Source of the DNA: an uncultured Christensenella sp.
GTDB lineage: Bacteria; Bacillota; Clostridia; Christensenellales; UBA1242
Direction of reading: 5' to 3'
Assembly: GCA_949293915.1 (NCBI GenBank)
Contig: CASFFJ010000004.1
Location: forward strand, 1 to 10,801
Length of the DNA stretch: 10,801 nucleotides
Shown here: piece by piece, positions 1 to 7,401 of the stretch
Layout: every line of letters begins with the position of its first letter
Position numbering within the stretch: position 1 is the first letter of the stretch
Program-made: the position numbers and the translations under genes
Notes under the pieces: model-generated
Told to the model about the DNA's origin: nothing
What the model saw: the letters and a program-made list of their open reading frames with translations, nothing else
The model's database searches: none

Positions 1-734
1 GTAATTTTATCTAAAAAATCACTAAAATTTGCATTTTTTATCGAGAATTTTGACGATTTTAAATAATTATTTATTTTTTTTCCTATATTTTTAATTTTTG
101 CTACAATAATTTTATTTATATAATTTTCGCATTTAACACTGTCCTTATATTCATCTAATGACATATTTAAAAAGTCATCATAATCTTCAATATTTATAAC
201 TTTATTATAAGTGTCCAAAATTATATTTTGCACACCTTCAAGATTGCGCTTATTACCACCAAAAATATCTATTAAAATATTAATTTTAGAATTGTCTTGT
301 GAAAAATCATAGATAGATTTTTTCATTGCTTTATTAATATAATAATCTTTTGTAGCATCTGAAATTACACTGATATTCGGACTGACACCTAACTCATAAA
401 AATATTTTTTGATGGTCTTTGATGCAAATCCATCTATAGTATCTATACTCGCTGTTTTAACCCCTTCAATAATGTCTAATAAATGCGATTTTTCGTTTGA
501 GTTTTCTAATTCTAAATTTAATTTTTGTATCAAGCGTTCACGCATTTCTTGTGAAGCAAGCACAGTAAAAGTAACAACCAACAAACTTTCAATAGGCACA
601 TTATCTTTTAATATCAAGTTGGCAATTTTCTCTATCATCACTGTTGTCTTTCCACTGCCAGCACCCGCACTTACAAGTTGGTTTTTTTCTATACTATCAA
701 TTATATCTTGTTGTACTTTTACGAAATTTTTCAT
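1..734 (-). CDS. addA: AddA (RexA) helicase-nuclease subunit, N-terminal 244 codons, cut by window edge
   Basis: UvrD/Rep-type superfamily 1 helicase subunit of AddAB, which unwinds and resects double-strand breaks so that RecA can load. Visible in order, counting from the ATG at 734: a Q-motif-like VKVQQDIIDS near residues 5-14, the Walker A AGAGSGKTT at 23-31, motif Ia LLVVTFT followed by the conserved QEMRERL, and a TIDGFASKTIKKYF stretch matching the TIHSFC-type motif. The reading frame stays open to base 1, so the rest of the helicase and the nuclease domain lie outside. Two starts are possible. ATG 740 overlaps the addB stop (ATGA) but sits directly against AAGGA. ATG 734 has the same AAGGA at a normal 6-nt spacing and is preferred. 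The gene therefore follows addB by 2 bp, in the usual addB-addA order, and is probably translationally coupled to it. Family call is firm; the start is less certain. Confidence 0.93.
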   Translation of the reverse strand, partial: MKNFVKVQQDIIDSIEKNQLVSAGAGSGKTTVMIEKIANLILKDNVPIESLLVVTFTVLASQEMRERLIQKLNLELENSNEKSHLLDIIEGVKTASIDTIDGFASKTIKKYFYELGVSPNISVISDATKDYYINKAMKKSIYDFSQDNSKINILIDIFGGNKRNLEGVQNIILDTYNKVINIEDYDDFLNMSLDEYKDSVKCENYINKIIVAKIKNIGKKINNYLKSSKFSIKNANFSDFLDKI

Positions 735-736
735 AT

Positions 737-3700
737 TCATTCCTTGAAACTATCAATTGCTATTTTTTTAGAGGTTCTGTATCTTATTCCATTCGAATCT
801 TTCATACAAATATGTTTATATGGACAATAACCGCACAGTTCACTCACTGCACTTGGAGTCGGCATAATATAACCAGAAATAATTTCATTTAATGCTTTAC
901 GCGCGACACAATATGAATAATTTTTTAAGTCATTGTATTCTTGAATTTCCAACGCTTTGCCACGCTTGTACGCCAATCCGGTTTTTACCATTGTTAAATT
1001 AACAATATCACTTTTTTCTCCTTCAGATAATTTGTTGTCTAAATCGTGAACAACATTTATATCATTTACAAAAAATCCATTTAATTTATATCTGTTTTCA
1101 TTGTCATCATTTTCGTATTTATTATGTAAAGGCAGATAAAAATTCCCTACTGAATTCTTGTTTAAGATTTTTTCCACTGCCTTGCTATACATAAATAGTT
1201 GTAATTTATTTCCATAATACAATTCTTTAAGTGAAGCATCTGCTTTGCCTGACTTATAGTCGATAATCCTTAATCCTGACTTTGCCAGGTCTATTCTATC
1301 TATTTTACCTACAAGTGAAACACCATCTGAAAATGACTCATCTTTGAACTCATACTCAAAATATGCTGGTTTAAAATTAGATTTATTATCAATATAATTC
1401 AATCCATCAATAACACGCACACATTCATTAATTAAATTTTGAATTATTGGACTATTTTTATTTAGTTTAAGGCGCTCAAATTTATCAATGTATCCCATAA
1501 CTTCACGTTCGCAAAATTGCTTTATATCGCCTACTTGTTTGTTTAACGAATAATATTTGTATATTATTTCGTGTAAGATATTACCAACATCAAATGATTG
1601 TATGTCAATATTAAGTCTAGGCATAATCTTCATAGTATTATTTAAAAAAGCATACATTGGACATTTAAAATAATTTTCTAACATTGATGCTGACACACTC
1701 TTTAAATTTTTGAAAATATTTTTATTGTCTTCTTTTAAACTATAAATATTTTTTTTATTATTTAAAATTTCTGCTAAAATTTCATAATTTTTAATGTTTT
1801 TTGTTTGATATTTTGAAAATAATGAAAAATTTTTGCAAAATGTTTCAATATAATCCCATTTTGAAAGTGGATGATTATTTAAAACATAATTATTAAATGA
1901 TACGATTTTTTCATTCTTTCCAGCAATCTCAACACTAAATCTATTTAATATTTCATTGACCAAAATACTCGGTTTGTTAGAATATGTTATGGTTAAATTA
2001 TCATTAAACATTATTGCAGTATTAAATAGTCGTAATTTAGAAAGTCTATTTATAAAAGCTATGGTTGGCGACAGTTTATTTTTAAAATTCAGTTCGGCAA
2101 TTTCGCCATCTAGAATTATTCCGCAATCATATTTTAGACTAGGCGCATTCTCACTGCTAGCATTTACCAAATATAAATCATCAAATATTTCTAAAACATT
2201 ATCCGCATCAACAATTTTAACTGCATCTAATGTGAGTGGTAAATTATTTATCTCGGTCAATTTTGCTACATTAATGAATATATCATAAATATCTTTCACA
2301 CTCGCTTCTTTATAAAAGCGTGCTATTTCGTTTAAAATTTTAAAGACATACTCTACTGATTTATTAATAAGCATTTTATCTCGAATGTTTACCTTTTTTT
2401 CTGCTAAATCTACTATTACTTCATTTACTTTTAAATAGTCGTTAAATTTTTCTAAATTTGCAATAAAGTCTTCAATTTTCGTTGATTTATTTAAGTCAAT
2501 AATTTTAAATACATTCACTAAATAATCTTTAATGTTTTTTAAATTTTCATCCACATCAAATTTTTCAATGTAACCGCGATATTTATATATCAGTAATCTT
2601 TCAATAAACGCTTTTTTCTCTAACACATTATTGGTTAAAATAAATGGAGAATTTATCACATCAATTAAATGAATATAATCATACCCTTCAATAAAATATT
2701 TTATCAAACTTGCTATTAATTTATAATAAATACTATTATCTAATGTAAATTTTGTATCAAGATAATAGTTAATCTCATATTTTGAAAAAATTTCTTCTAT
2801 AAACTTTTTGTTCGCTTCAAGATTAAATATCGCAACACCAAATTTATCATATTTAGCGCCCATCATAGCCTTGCCACGAATATCACGCGCGACATATTCT
2901 AATTCATTTTCAAAATTGTTGCCAGAAAAAACTTTAACCAAATTATCTTTTAACACATAATTTGATTGATTAACACTAAATAAATTTTGTTCCAAGTATG
3001 AAGTTATACTATCATCATATTGATTTTTATCAATTATTTCAAAACCCAATTCATTAATATACGCAATTGACCGAATTTGGGACAAAATCTCTTGATTGTA
3101 TATATGTTTGTTATGCGAATTACCATATAGCATCATTATATATAAATCTTTTGAATGTATAGCCAAACGCTCTAACAAACTGTATTCAATTGCTGTAAAA
3201 TCATCAAACCCAACTACGTAAATCAAACTATCATTTAATTCATTTCCAATAAACATTGCGGATGACAAAAAACTATCTGATGCATCCAATAATCCAGCCT
3301 TGTAACTTTCGTACATTTCGTAAATCAAACCTAAATCATAAATTTTGTCACGCAAAGTTGTATTCGTACTATCAAATAACAACATTTCATTAAAATTAAT
3401 TTTTGATGCTTTGAGTTGCATAATTGTATTGAATACATTTTCTGCATAAGTAAACGAATAAGTCTTACTATTCATTACTTTTAGTTTGTCTGTTAAGTCG
3501 TTTAAAATCTTATGTATTAAAATAATAGAACCAGTTTTTGTTATTTGCTCAGTTGCACTAATAGGATTTTTACGTCTGACAAACCTATTAAGCGTACTTA
3601 CTTTAATATTGAAACTGGCAGTTATATTCAATTTTTTAAACAAATATCGTTCCATAAAAAGACTAAGTTTGTCTGGAACAATAATTTGTACATCTTCTTT

Positions 3701-3775
3701 ATTATGTTCACGCACAAACTCAACTAAGTTATTTAAGGCAGATTTTATTGAAGCTGAATTGACTAACTTTATCAT
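737..3775 (-). CDS. addB: AddB (RexB-like) helicase-nuclease subunit with iron-sulfur nuclease domain
   Basis: Second subunit of the AddAB resection complex, 1012 residues against about 1160 in Bacillus. The C-terminal PD-(D/E)xK nuclease is intact: GNILHEII, then GKIDRIDL with D826, then IIDYKSGKA with D839 and K841. The four cysteines that hold a 4Fe-4S cluster in this family are present: C705 (in FKCPMYAF) and C981, C984, C990 (C-x2-C-x5-C). The N-terminus reads MIKLVNSASIKSA, where Bacillus-type AddB has a glycine-rich Walker A (GRxGxGKS), so the nucleotide-binding loop is missing, as is known for RexB. The following IIVPDKLSLFMERYL matches the family's VPEQ...ER segment. The frame stays open 20 codons upstream to 3835, but ATG 3775 is chosen because the family homology begins there and a promoter predicts transcription starting at this ATG. 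No Shine-Dalgarno precedes either start. It is followed 2 bp later by addA. Confidence 0.93.
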   Translation of the reverse strand: MIKLVNSASIKSALNNLVEFVREHNKEDVQIIVPDKLSLFMERYLFKKLNITASFNIKVSTLNRFVRRKNPISATEQITKTGSIILIHKILNDLTDKLKVMNSKTYSFTYAENVFNTIMQLKASKINFNEMLLFDSTNTTLRDKIYDLGLIYEMYESYKAGLLDASDSFLSSAMFIGNELNDSLIYVVGFDDFTAIEYSLLERLAIHSKDLYIMMLYGNSHNKHIYNQEILSQIRSIAYINELGFEIIDKNQYDDSITSYLEQNLFSVNQSNYVLKDNLVKVFSGNNFENELEYVARDIRGKAMMGAKYDKFGVAIFNLEANKKFIEEIFSKYEINYYLDTKFTLDNSIYYKLIASLIKYFIEGYDYIHLIDVINSPFILTNNVLEKKAFIERLLIYKYRGYIEKFDVDENLKNIKDYLVNVFKIIDLNKSTKIEDFIANLEKFNDYLKVNEVIVDLAEKKVNIRDKMLINKSVEYVFKILNEIARFYKEASVKDIYDIFINVAKLTEINNLPLTLDAVKIVDADNVLEIFDDLYLVNASSENAPSLKYDCGIILDGEIAELNFKNKLSPTIAFINRLSKLRLFNTAIMFNDNLTITYSNKPSILVNEILNRFSVEIAGKNEKIVSFNNYVLNNHPLSKWDYIETFCKNFSLFSKYQTKNIKNYEILAEILNNKKNIYSLKEDNKNIFKNLKSVSASMLENYFKCPMYAFLNNTMKIMPRLNIDIQSFDVGNILHEIIYKYYSLNKQVGDIKQFCEREVMGYIDKFERLKLNKNSPIIQNLINECVRVIDGLNYIDNKSNFKPAYFEYEFKDESFSDGVSLVGKIDRIDLAKSGLRIIDYKSGKADASLKELYYGNKLQLFMYSKAVEKILNKNSVGNFYLPLHNKYENDDNENRYKLNGFFVNDINVVHDLDNKLSEGEKSDIVNLTMVKTGLAYKRGKALEIQEYNDLKNYSYCVARKALNEIISGYIMPTPSAVSELCGYCPYKHICMKDSNGIRYRTSKKIAIDSFKE

Positions 3776-3781
3776 ACTAGC

Positions 3782-3810
3782 ATAATAACATATTTCGATA
3801 AATTTTGCAA
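3782..3810 (-). promoter_or_regulatory. addBA promoter, predicted leaderless transcript
   Basis: On the minus strand, TTGCAA (3810-3805), a 17-bp spacer and TATTAT (3787-3782), with an extended TGn directly before the -10. Six bases (3781-3776) separate the -10 from ATG 3775, so a start at the usual distance falls on the A of the ATG. This agrees with the absence of any Shine-Dalgarno upstream. Seen: boxes and spacing. Inferred: the start point and leaderless translation. Confidence 0.6.
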
Positions 3811-4112
3811 TAATTAAATCAGAATAACAAATCAATATTTTAAGTTTGTAAAAATAATAAAAGAATAAAAAAATTTAAAAAGTTAAATTTTTTATTAAAT
3901 TGTGAATATTTTTTTCGATTTTTTTGTCATTTTTGTTAAATTTTTTAAATTTATTTTATCAAATGTTTTTTCGCCTTAAATTATTTAATTTTAAAATTTC
4001 GTTTTAAATAGCTTTATAGTAATATTTTAATTAATAAAAATTTAATTTTATAAACTTAAATTTTATTGAATAAAAAATTGATTCTATCACAAAATAAACT
4101 TGGAGGTGCTAT
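3811..4112. other. AT-rich divergent spacer between addB and the 53-residue ORF
   Basis: About 300 bases made almost wholly of A and T runs. It holds an imperfect inverted repeat (3864-3878 with 3883-3896, one bulged base, 4-nt loop) consisting only of A/T pairs. I see no coding frame with a ribosome binding site and no convincing promoter for the downstream small gene. TTGAAT at 4066-4071 and TATAGT at 4015-4020 are isolated box-like matches without good partners. The strong site GGAGGT at 4102-4107 belongs to the small gene. Confidence 0.5.
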
Positions 4113-4274
4113 ATGTCTAAAAAGCAATGGAAACCTGGTATGACAGTTCCAGAATCTGCAACTTATACAGCATATGATTCTATGGGACATAATGGTGGTA
4201 GTCTTTACCTTGAAAAAGGCTCAAGATTCCCTGCCACTCAACATTCAGGAAGCTATTATACATTAGGTGAATAG
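4113..4274 (+). CDS. Small 53-residue protein, YjzC-family-like
   Basis: Short gene with a near-consensus Shine-Dalgarno GGAGGT (4102-4107), 5 nt before the ATG, and its own terminator 8 bp after the TAG stop. The protein starts MSKKQWKPGMTVPESATY and ends GSYYTLGE. The spacing pattern W/F-K-x-G-x4-P ... L-x-x-G-x-R-F-P-x-T ... Y-T matches what I recall of the Bacillus YjzC family, small soluble proteins of unknown function. Key shared elements are KPG near residue 7, EKGSRFPAT at about 34-42 and the aromatic C-terminus. It has no cysteines, so it is not one of the zinc-ribbon relatives with CxxC pairs, and no signal peptide or membrane segment. That it is a real gene is well supported by the site, codon content and terminator. 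The family assignment is from memory and moderate; the function is unknown. Confidence 0.75.
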   Translation: MSKKQWKPGMTVPESATYTAYDSMGHNGGSLYLEKGSRFPATQHSGSYYTLGE

Positions 4275-4281
4275 CAATCCC

Positions 4282-4310
4282 AAAAAAAAACCACAATCAG
4301 TGGCTTTTTT
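4282..4310 (+). terminator. Rho-independent terminator of the 53-residue ORF
   Basis: A run of nine A, then CCAC-AATCA-GTGG, one C, then six T. The four G/C-containing pairs extend across an A/C mismatch into A-T pairs between the flanking tracts. It lies 8 bp after the stop at 4274. Confidence 0.7.
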
Positions 4311-4512
4311 AATTGCTTTTATCTTCTATCAATAACTAACGCAATAAACTTTATAATTTTTATTTATATGATACAAATATATATCAACTTTTTATTAAAG
4401 TTAATGCAAAATATAGTTGAAAAAATATTTGCGAGAAAATTATGTTTTTATAATTCAATGATGAGAACTAAAAAATAAAATATACTATTTGATAAAATTC
4501 ACTATTTTTATA
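4311..4512. other. AT-rich convergent spacer, nothing recognised
   Basis: Space between the small gene's terminator and the stop of rplI, which converge here. I see no RNA gene and no clear hairpin terminator for rplI. A 36-codon frame from the ATG at 4368 lacks a ribosome binding site and is not called. Confidence 0.5.
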
Positions 4513-4956
4513 TTAAGCCAATTCAACATTCGCTATGATATCTACACTAACTTCTTTAATTAATTGTATCGTTATTTTATATTGGCCTATTGATTTAATT
4601 GGTGGAAAATCTTTTACCATATTCTTATCAATATCAATACCAAAATCTCGCAATACTACAACAACATCTTGCTTATTGATTGAACCAAACGCCTTGCCAT
4701 TCGAACCTACATTTAATTTAAAATTAAAAAGTTTATTTTTAATCTTATCTGCTATCGCTTGATATTCTTTCACTTTCTCAGAATGATGAAATTCTTTTGC
4801 TTGCATTTGACCTTTATGGTCATTCAAGTTGCTAGTGTTGGCAACTTTTGCGATACCTTGTTTAATCAACACATTATATGCATAGTTGGGATTAACATCA
4901 ATAATATCATTTGCCTTGCCTTTACCTTTTAAATCTTTTATCAAAATAACTTTCAT
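4513..4956 (-). CDS. rplI: 50S ribosomal protein L9
   Basis: L9 binds 23S rRNA near the base of the L1 stalk and helps maintain reading frame. The N-terminal signature is clear: MKVILIKDLKGKGKANDIID followed by VNPNYAYNVLIKQGIA, matching the family's KVILLxDVxxLGKKGDVVxVxxGYARNxLxPxGxA. A lysine-rich linker helix (about 50-75) leads to the C-terminal domain with LNVGSNGKAFGSI and the ending VSVDIIANVELA. It is 147 residues, the family's usual length. The frame is open 15 codons further upstream, but ATG 4956 is chosen because homology starts there and AGAGGT (4966-4961) lies 4 nt before it. The gene appears to be transcribed alone, divergently from eno. In Bacillus it sits near gdpP and dnaB, which are not present here. 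Confidence 0.97.
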   Translation of the reverse strand: MKVILIKDLKGKGKANDIIDVNPNYAYNVLIKQGIAKVANTSNLNDHKGQMQAKEFHHSEKVKEYQAIADKIKNKLFNFKLNVGSNGKAFGSINKQDVVVVLRDFGIDIDKNMVKDFPPIKSIGQYKITIQLIKEVSVDIIANVELA

Positions 4957-4972
4957 ATTTACCTCTATTTTT

Positions 4973-5001
4973 ATTTTATCATACACAAAAATTTTTGTCA
5001 A
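4973..5001 (-). promoter_or_regulatory. rplI promoter
   Basis: On the minus strand, consensus -35 TTGACA (5001-4996), a 17-bp spacer ending in TGA, and -10 TAAAAT (4978-4973), making an extended -10. The predicted start is near 4966, so the leader is only about 10 nt and the Shine-Dalgarno begins at the 5' end of the message. The strong match fits a ribosomal protein gene. Confidence 0.85.
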
Positions 5002-5068
5002 ATAATTAATATTATCGCAAAAAATTATAAATTTTTACAATCTTTATTTCTTTAAAAACAAATTTTTA

Positions 5069-5074
5069 TATAAT
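5069..5074 (+). promoter_or_regulatory. Possible upstream -10 box for eno
   Basis: TATAAT followed by GAAAA, the same TATAATGAAAA string that occurs at the proximal eno promoter (5180-5190). No good -35 is seen 16-18 bp upstream. It may be a second start or chance in very AT-rich DNA. Confidence 0.25.
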
Positions 5075-5176
5075 GAAAAATAGTTACTCATTTTTTATTC
5101 ACTAACATTTTATATGAAAATTTAATTACATTTTTATTTAATTAGTTCAATTTTGCTATCTATTTTTAGTTCAAAA

Positions 5177-5185
5177 TGTTATAAT
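5177..5185 (+). promoter_or_regulatory. eno-cmk promoter (extended -10)
   Basis: TGT followed by the consensus TATAAT (5180-5185). The -35 is poor: TTGCTA at 5153-5158 is 21 bp away, so the extended -10 probably carries recognition. Transcription should start near 5192. This gives a leader of about 12 nt, with the Shine-Dalgarno GAGGT (5194-5198) almost at its 5' end. Confidence 0.65.
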
Positions 5186-5203
5186 GAAAATGTGAGGTTT
5201 ATT

Positions 5204-6457
5204 ATGAAAATTAAAAATATAGTTGCTTACGAGGTAATTGATAGTCGTGGCAATCCTACAGTTGAATGTGAGATGACACTTGAAAATGGCATAATTTCAC
5301 GTGCTATTGTCCCTAGCGGAGCATCAACTGGCGAACGTGAAGCATTAGAACTTAGAGACAATGACAAATCAAGATTTAACGGAAAAGGTGTCTTAAAAGC
5401 AGTTGATAATGTAAATAAAATCATCAAAAAAGCTATTGTTGGACAAGATGTATCAAAACAAAGTCAAATCGACAATACAATGATCGCACTTGATGGAACT
5501 GAGTTTAAAACTAAACTTGGTGCCAACGCTATTCTTTCGGTCAGTCTAGCTACAGCGCGCGCAAATGCGATAAATAAAAATAAACCATTATATAAATCTT
5601 TAGGTAAAGGTAACACTCTACCTATCCCTATGATGAATGTTGTAAATGGTGGCGCACACGCTGATAGCAATGTTGATTTTCAAGAATATATGATTGTCCC
5701 AAAGGGTGCTAGCAGTTTTAAAGATGCAATGCGCTACGCTAGTGAAACCTTTATGGAATTAAAGAAAATTTTAAAGAAAAAAGGATATTCTACTGCTGTG
5801 GGAGATGAAGGTGGTTTTGCACCTAACTTTAAGGACAACATAGAACCTATTGAAACAATTATTAGTGCAATTGAAAATGCTGGTTATATTCCGGGCAAAG
5901 ATATTGCAATAGCGCTTGATGTTGCAGCTAGCGAATTTTATGATGCAGATAAGAAAAAATACGTATTAGCAAAAAGCAGTGGCGAAGAGAAAACAACTGC
6001 AGAAATGATTGATTGGTACACTGATCTTATAAAAAAATATCCTATCATATCAATTGAAGACCCGTTAAGCGAAAATGATTGGGATGGCTGGATCAAAATG
6101 ACTAAAAAATTAGGTAGTAAATTGCAAATTGTTGGAGATGACGTATTTGTAACTAATCCTAAAATTTTGTCAGAAGGTATCAAAAAAGGTGTTGCAAATG
6201 CAATTTTAATCAAACTTAATCAAATAGGTACACTTACTGAAACTATGCAAACTATCAATTTAGCAAAAGCAAATGGATACAAAACAATTATTTCACATAG
6301 AAGTGGAGAAAGTGAAGATACATTTATCGCTGACCTTGCCGTTGCTACTGATGCTGGTCAAATCAAAACTGGTTCAATATCTCGAACAGACAGAGTAGCA
6401 AAATATAATCAACTAATTAGAATTGAGCGACAATTAAAAAATAAAGCAAAATTTTAA
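5204..6457 (+). CDS. eno: Enolase (phosphopyruvate hydratase)
   Basis: Converts 2-phosphoglycerate to phosphoenolpyruvate in glycolysis; cytosolic and Mg2+-dependent. It is 417 residues, slightly shorter than the usual 430. Family motifs run in order: VIDSRGNPTVE near 11-21, the mobile-loop SGASTGE (38-44), NGGAHADSNVDFQEYM, VGDEGGFAPN with catalytic E202, the Mg ligands D239 (ALDVAASEF), E285 (SIEDPL) and D312 (VGDDVFVTNP), the catalytic base K337 (ILIKLNQIGT), and SHRSGESEDTFIADLAVA. All expected active-site residues are present, so the enzyme should be active. The frame is open 17 codons upstream to a TTG, but ATG 5204 is where the homology starts, and it has GAGGT 5 nt before it. cmk follows after 11 bp. 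The other lower-glycolysis genes (gap, pgk, tpi, gpm), often found beside eno in Bacillota, are not in the window. Confidence 0.98.
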   Translation: MKIKNIVAYEVIDSRGNPTVECEMTLENGIISRAIVPSGASTGEREALELRDNDKSRFNGKGVLKAVDNVNKIIKKAIVGQDVSKQSQIDNTMIALDGTEFKTKLGANAILSVSLATARANAINKNKPLYKSLGKGNTLPIPMMNVVNGGAHADSNVDFQEYMIVPKGASSFKDAMRYASETFMELKKILKKKGYSTAVGDEGGFAPNFKDNIEPIETIISAIENAGYIPGKDIAIALDVAASEFYDADKKKYVLAKSSGEEKTTAEMIDWYTDLIKKYPIISIEDPLSENDWDGWIKMTKKLGSKLQIVGDDVFVTNPKILSEGIKKGVANAILIKLNQIGTLTETMQTINLAKANGYKTIISHRSGESEDTFIADLAVATDAGQIKTGSISRTDRVAKYNQLIRIERQLKNKAKF

Positions 6458-6468
6458 AAGGAATTATT

Positions 6469-7110
6469 ATGATTATTTCTATTGATGGACCCGCAAGTAG
6501 TGGAAAATCTACTGCCGCAAAAAAATTAGCAAGTAAACTTAATTTTATACATTTTAATTCAGGTTCACTATATCGTGGTATAACAGCACACCTATTAAAA
6601 CAAAATATTGACCTAAACAATATTGATGAAAATTATAAATTAGACCTAATCGTTAAATATCAAAATAATACTACCAGAGTGTATGTTAACAATATTGATT
6701 ACTCGGATTCACTACGCGATAATCTTGTAAGCGTAAACACTCCTATCATCAGTGCAAAAAAACATATAAGAAAAATCGTAGATGATTGTCAACGTGATTT
6801 TTGCTCAAATCATAACTGCGTTATAGATGGTCGTGATATTGGAAGCGTTGTCTTCCCTAATGCTGAATACAAATTTTATCTTGATTGTGATGTGCATGTA
6901 CGTGCAATACGTAGATATAACGAATTAAAAGCAACAAATAAAGATGTTAATTTAGACCAAATTGAACGTGAATTGATTGAACGTGACAATTTTGACAAAA
7001 CCAAACCTATTGCTCCACTTGTGATTCCGAAAAATGCGATTATAATTGATTCTACCAATTTAACAATTGAGCAAGTAGTGGATAGTATGTTAAAATACAT
7101 AAAATTATAG
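6469..7110 (+). CDS. cmk: Cytidylate (CMP/dCMP) kinase
   Basis: Transfers phosphate from ATP to CMP or dCMP, supplying CDP for RNA, DNA and phospholipid synthesis. The P-loop GPASSGKST is at residues 7-15, followed by the CMP-binding FNSGSLYRGITAHLL. DGRDIGSVVFPNAEYKFYL (from residue 120) and the lid-region RDNFDKTKPIAPL are also diagnostic; AIIIDSTNLTIEQVV closes the protein. At 213 residues it is near the lower end of the family. In the lid, a lysine (DKTKP) stands where relatives usually have arginine, a conservative change. AAGGA at 6458-6462 is 6 nt before the ATG. It lies 11 bp after the enolase stop and before a hairpin terminator, so eno-cmk is probably one transcript. Confidence 0.96.
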   Translation: MIISIDGPASSGKSTAAKKLASKLNFIHFNSGSLYRGITAHLLKQNIDLNNIDENYKLDLIVKYQNNTTRVYVNNIDYSDSLRDNLVSVNTPIISAKKHIRKIVDDCQRDFCSNHNCVIDGRDIGSVVFPNAEYKFYLDCDVHVRAIRRYNELKATNKDVNLDQIERELIERDNFDKTKPIAPLVIPKNAIIIDSTNLTIEQVVDSMLKYIKL

Positions 7111-7153
7111 ATAAATTAAGACACAACAATGTAAAAAAGTTATATTTCATATT

Positions 7154-7208
7154 AAAAAAACACCAAATCTACGAATAAACTCTTTATATCTCACTTCTGG
7201 TGTTTTTT
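7154..7208 (+). terminator. Terminator after cmk
   Basis: AAAAAAACACCA (7154-7165) pairs with TGGTGTTTTTT (7198-7208) around a 32-nt loop. The T tract on the plus strand ends the eno-cmk message 44 bp after the cmk stop. The loop is longer than usual, so efficiency is uncertain. Confidence 0.65.
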
Positions 7209-7340
7209 CTTTTGCGTTTCTATTATTTATTATTACTAATAATCACAAAAATTTTCGTAATTTTGTCAATTTTTTCGTTAAAAAAACATATTCTTAATTA
7301 ATTAATATTAAATTTTGATATTTTTTTTAAAAATTGGGTA

Positions 7341-7369
7341 TTGACAAACCGATTAATGTGTATTATAAT
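7341..7369 (+). promoter_or_regulatory. Perfect-consensus sigma-A promoter of the 744-codon gene
   Basis: TTGACA (7341-7346), 17-bp spacer, TATAAT (7364-7369): exact consensus at both boxes and ideal spacing. The predicted start is near 7376, giving a leader of about 26 nt that includes the consensus Shine-Dalgarno AAGGAGG (7391-7397). T-rich and A-rich DNA lies directly upstream. No operator-like inverted repeat is seen over the promoter. Confidence 0.92.
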
Positions 7370-7401
7370 CAAGAAAAGTAAGGAATAAACAAGGAGGATT
7401 T

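Noticed and set aside
3776..3835. 20-codon upstream extension of AddB
   Set aside because: It has no Shine-Dalgarno, lies across the predicted promoter, and family similarity begins only at the ATG at 3775.
3864..3896. A/T inverted repeat as a terminator or operator
   Set aside because: It has only A/T pairs with a bulge, in DNA where such repeats arise by chance, and no transcript is expected to end there.
4368..4478. 36-codon plus-strand frame between the small gene and rplI
   Set aside because: It has no ribosome binding site or promoter, and its composition is like the surrounding AT-rich spacer.
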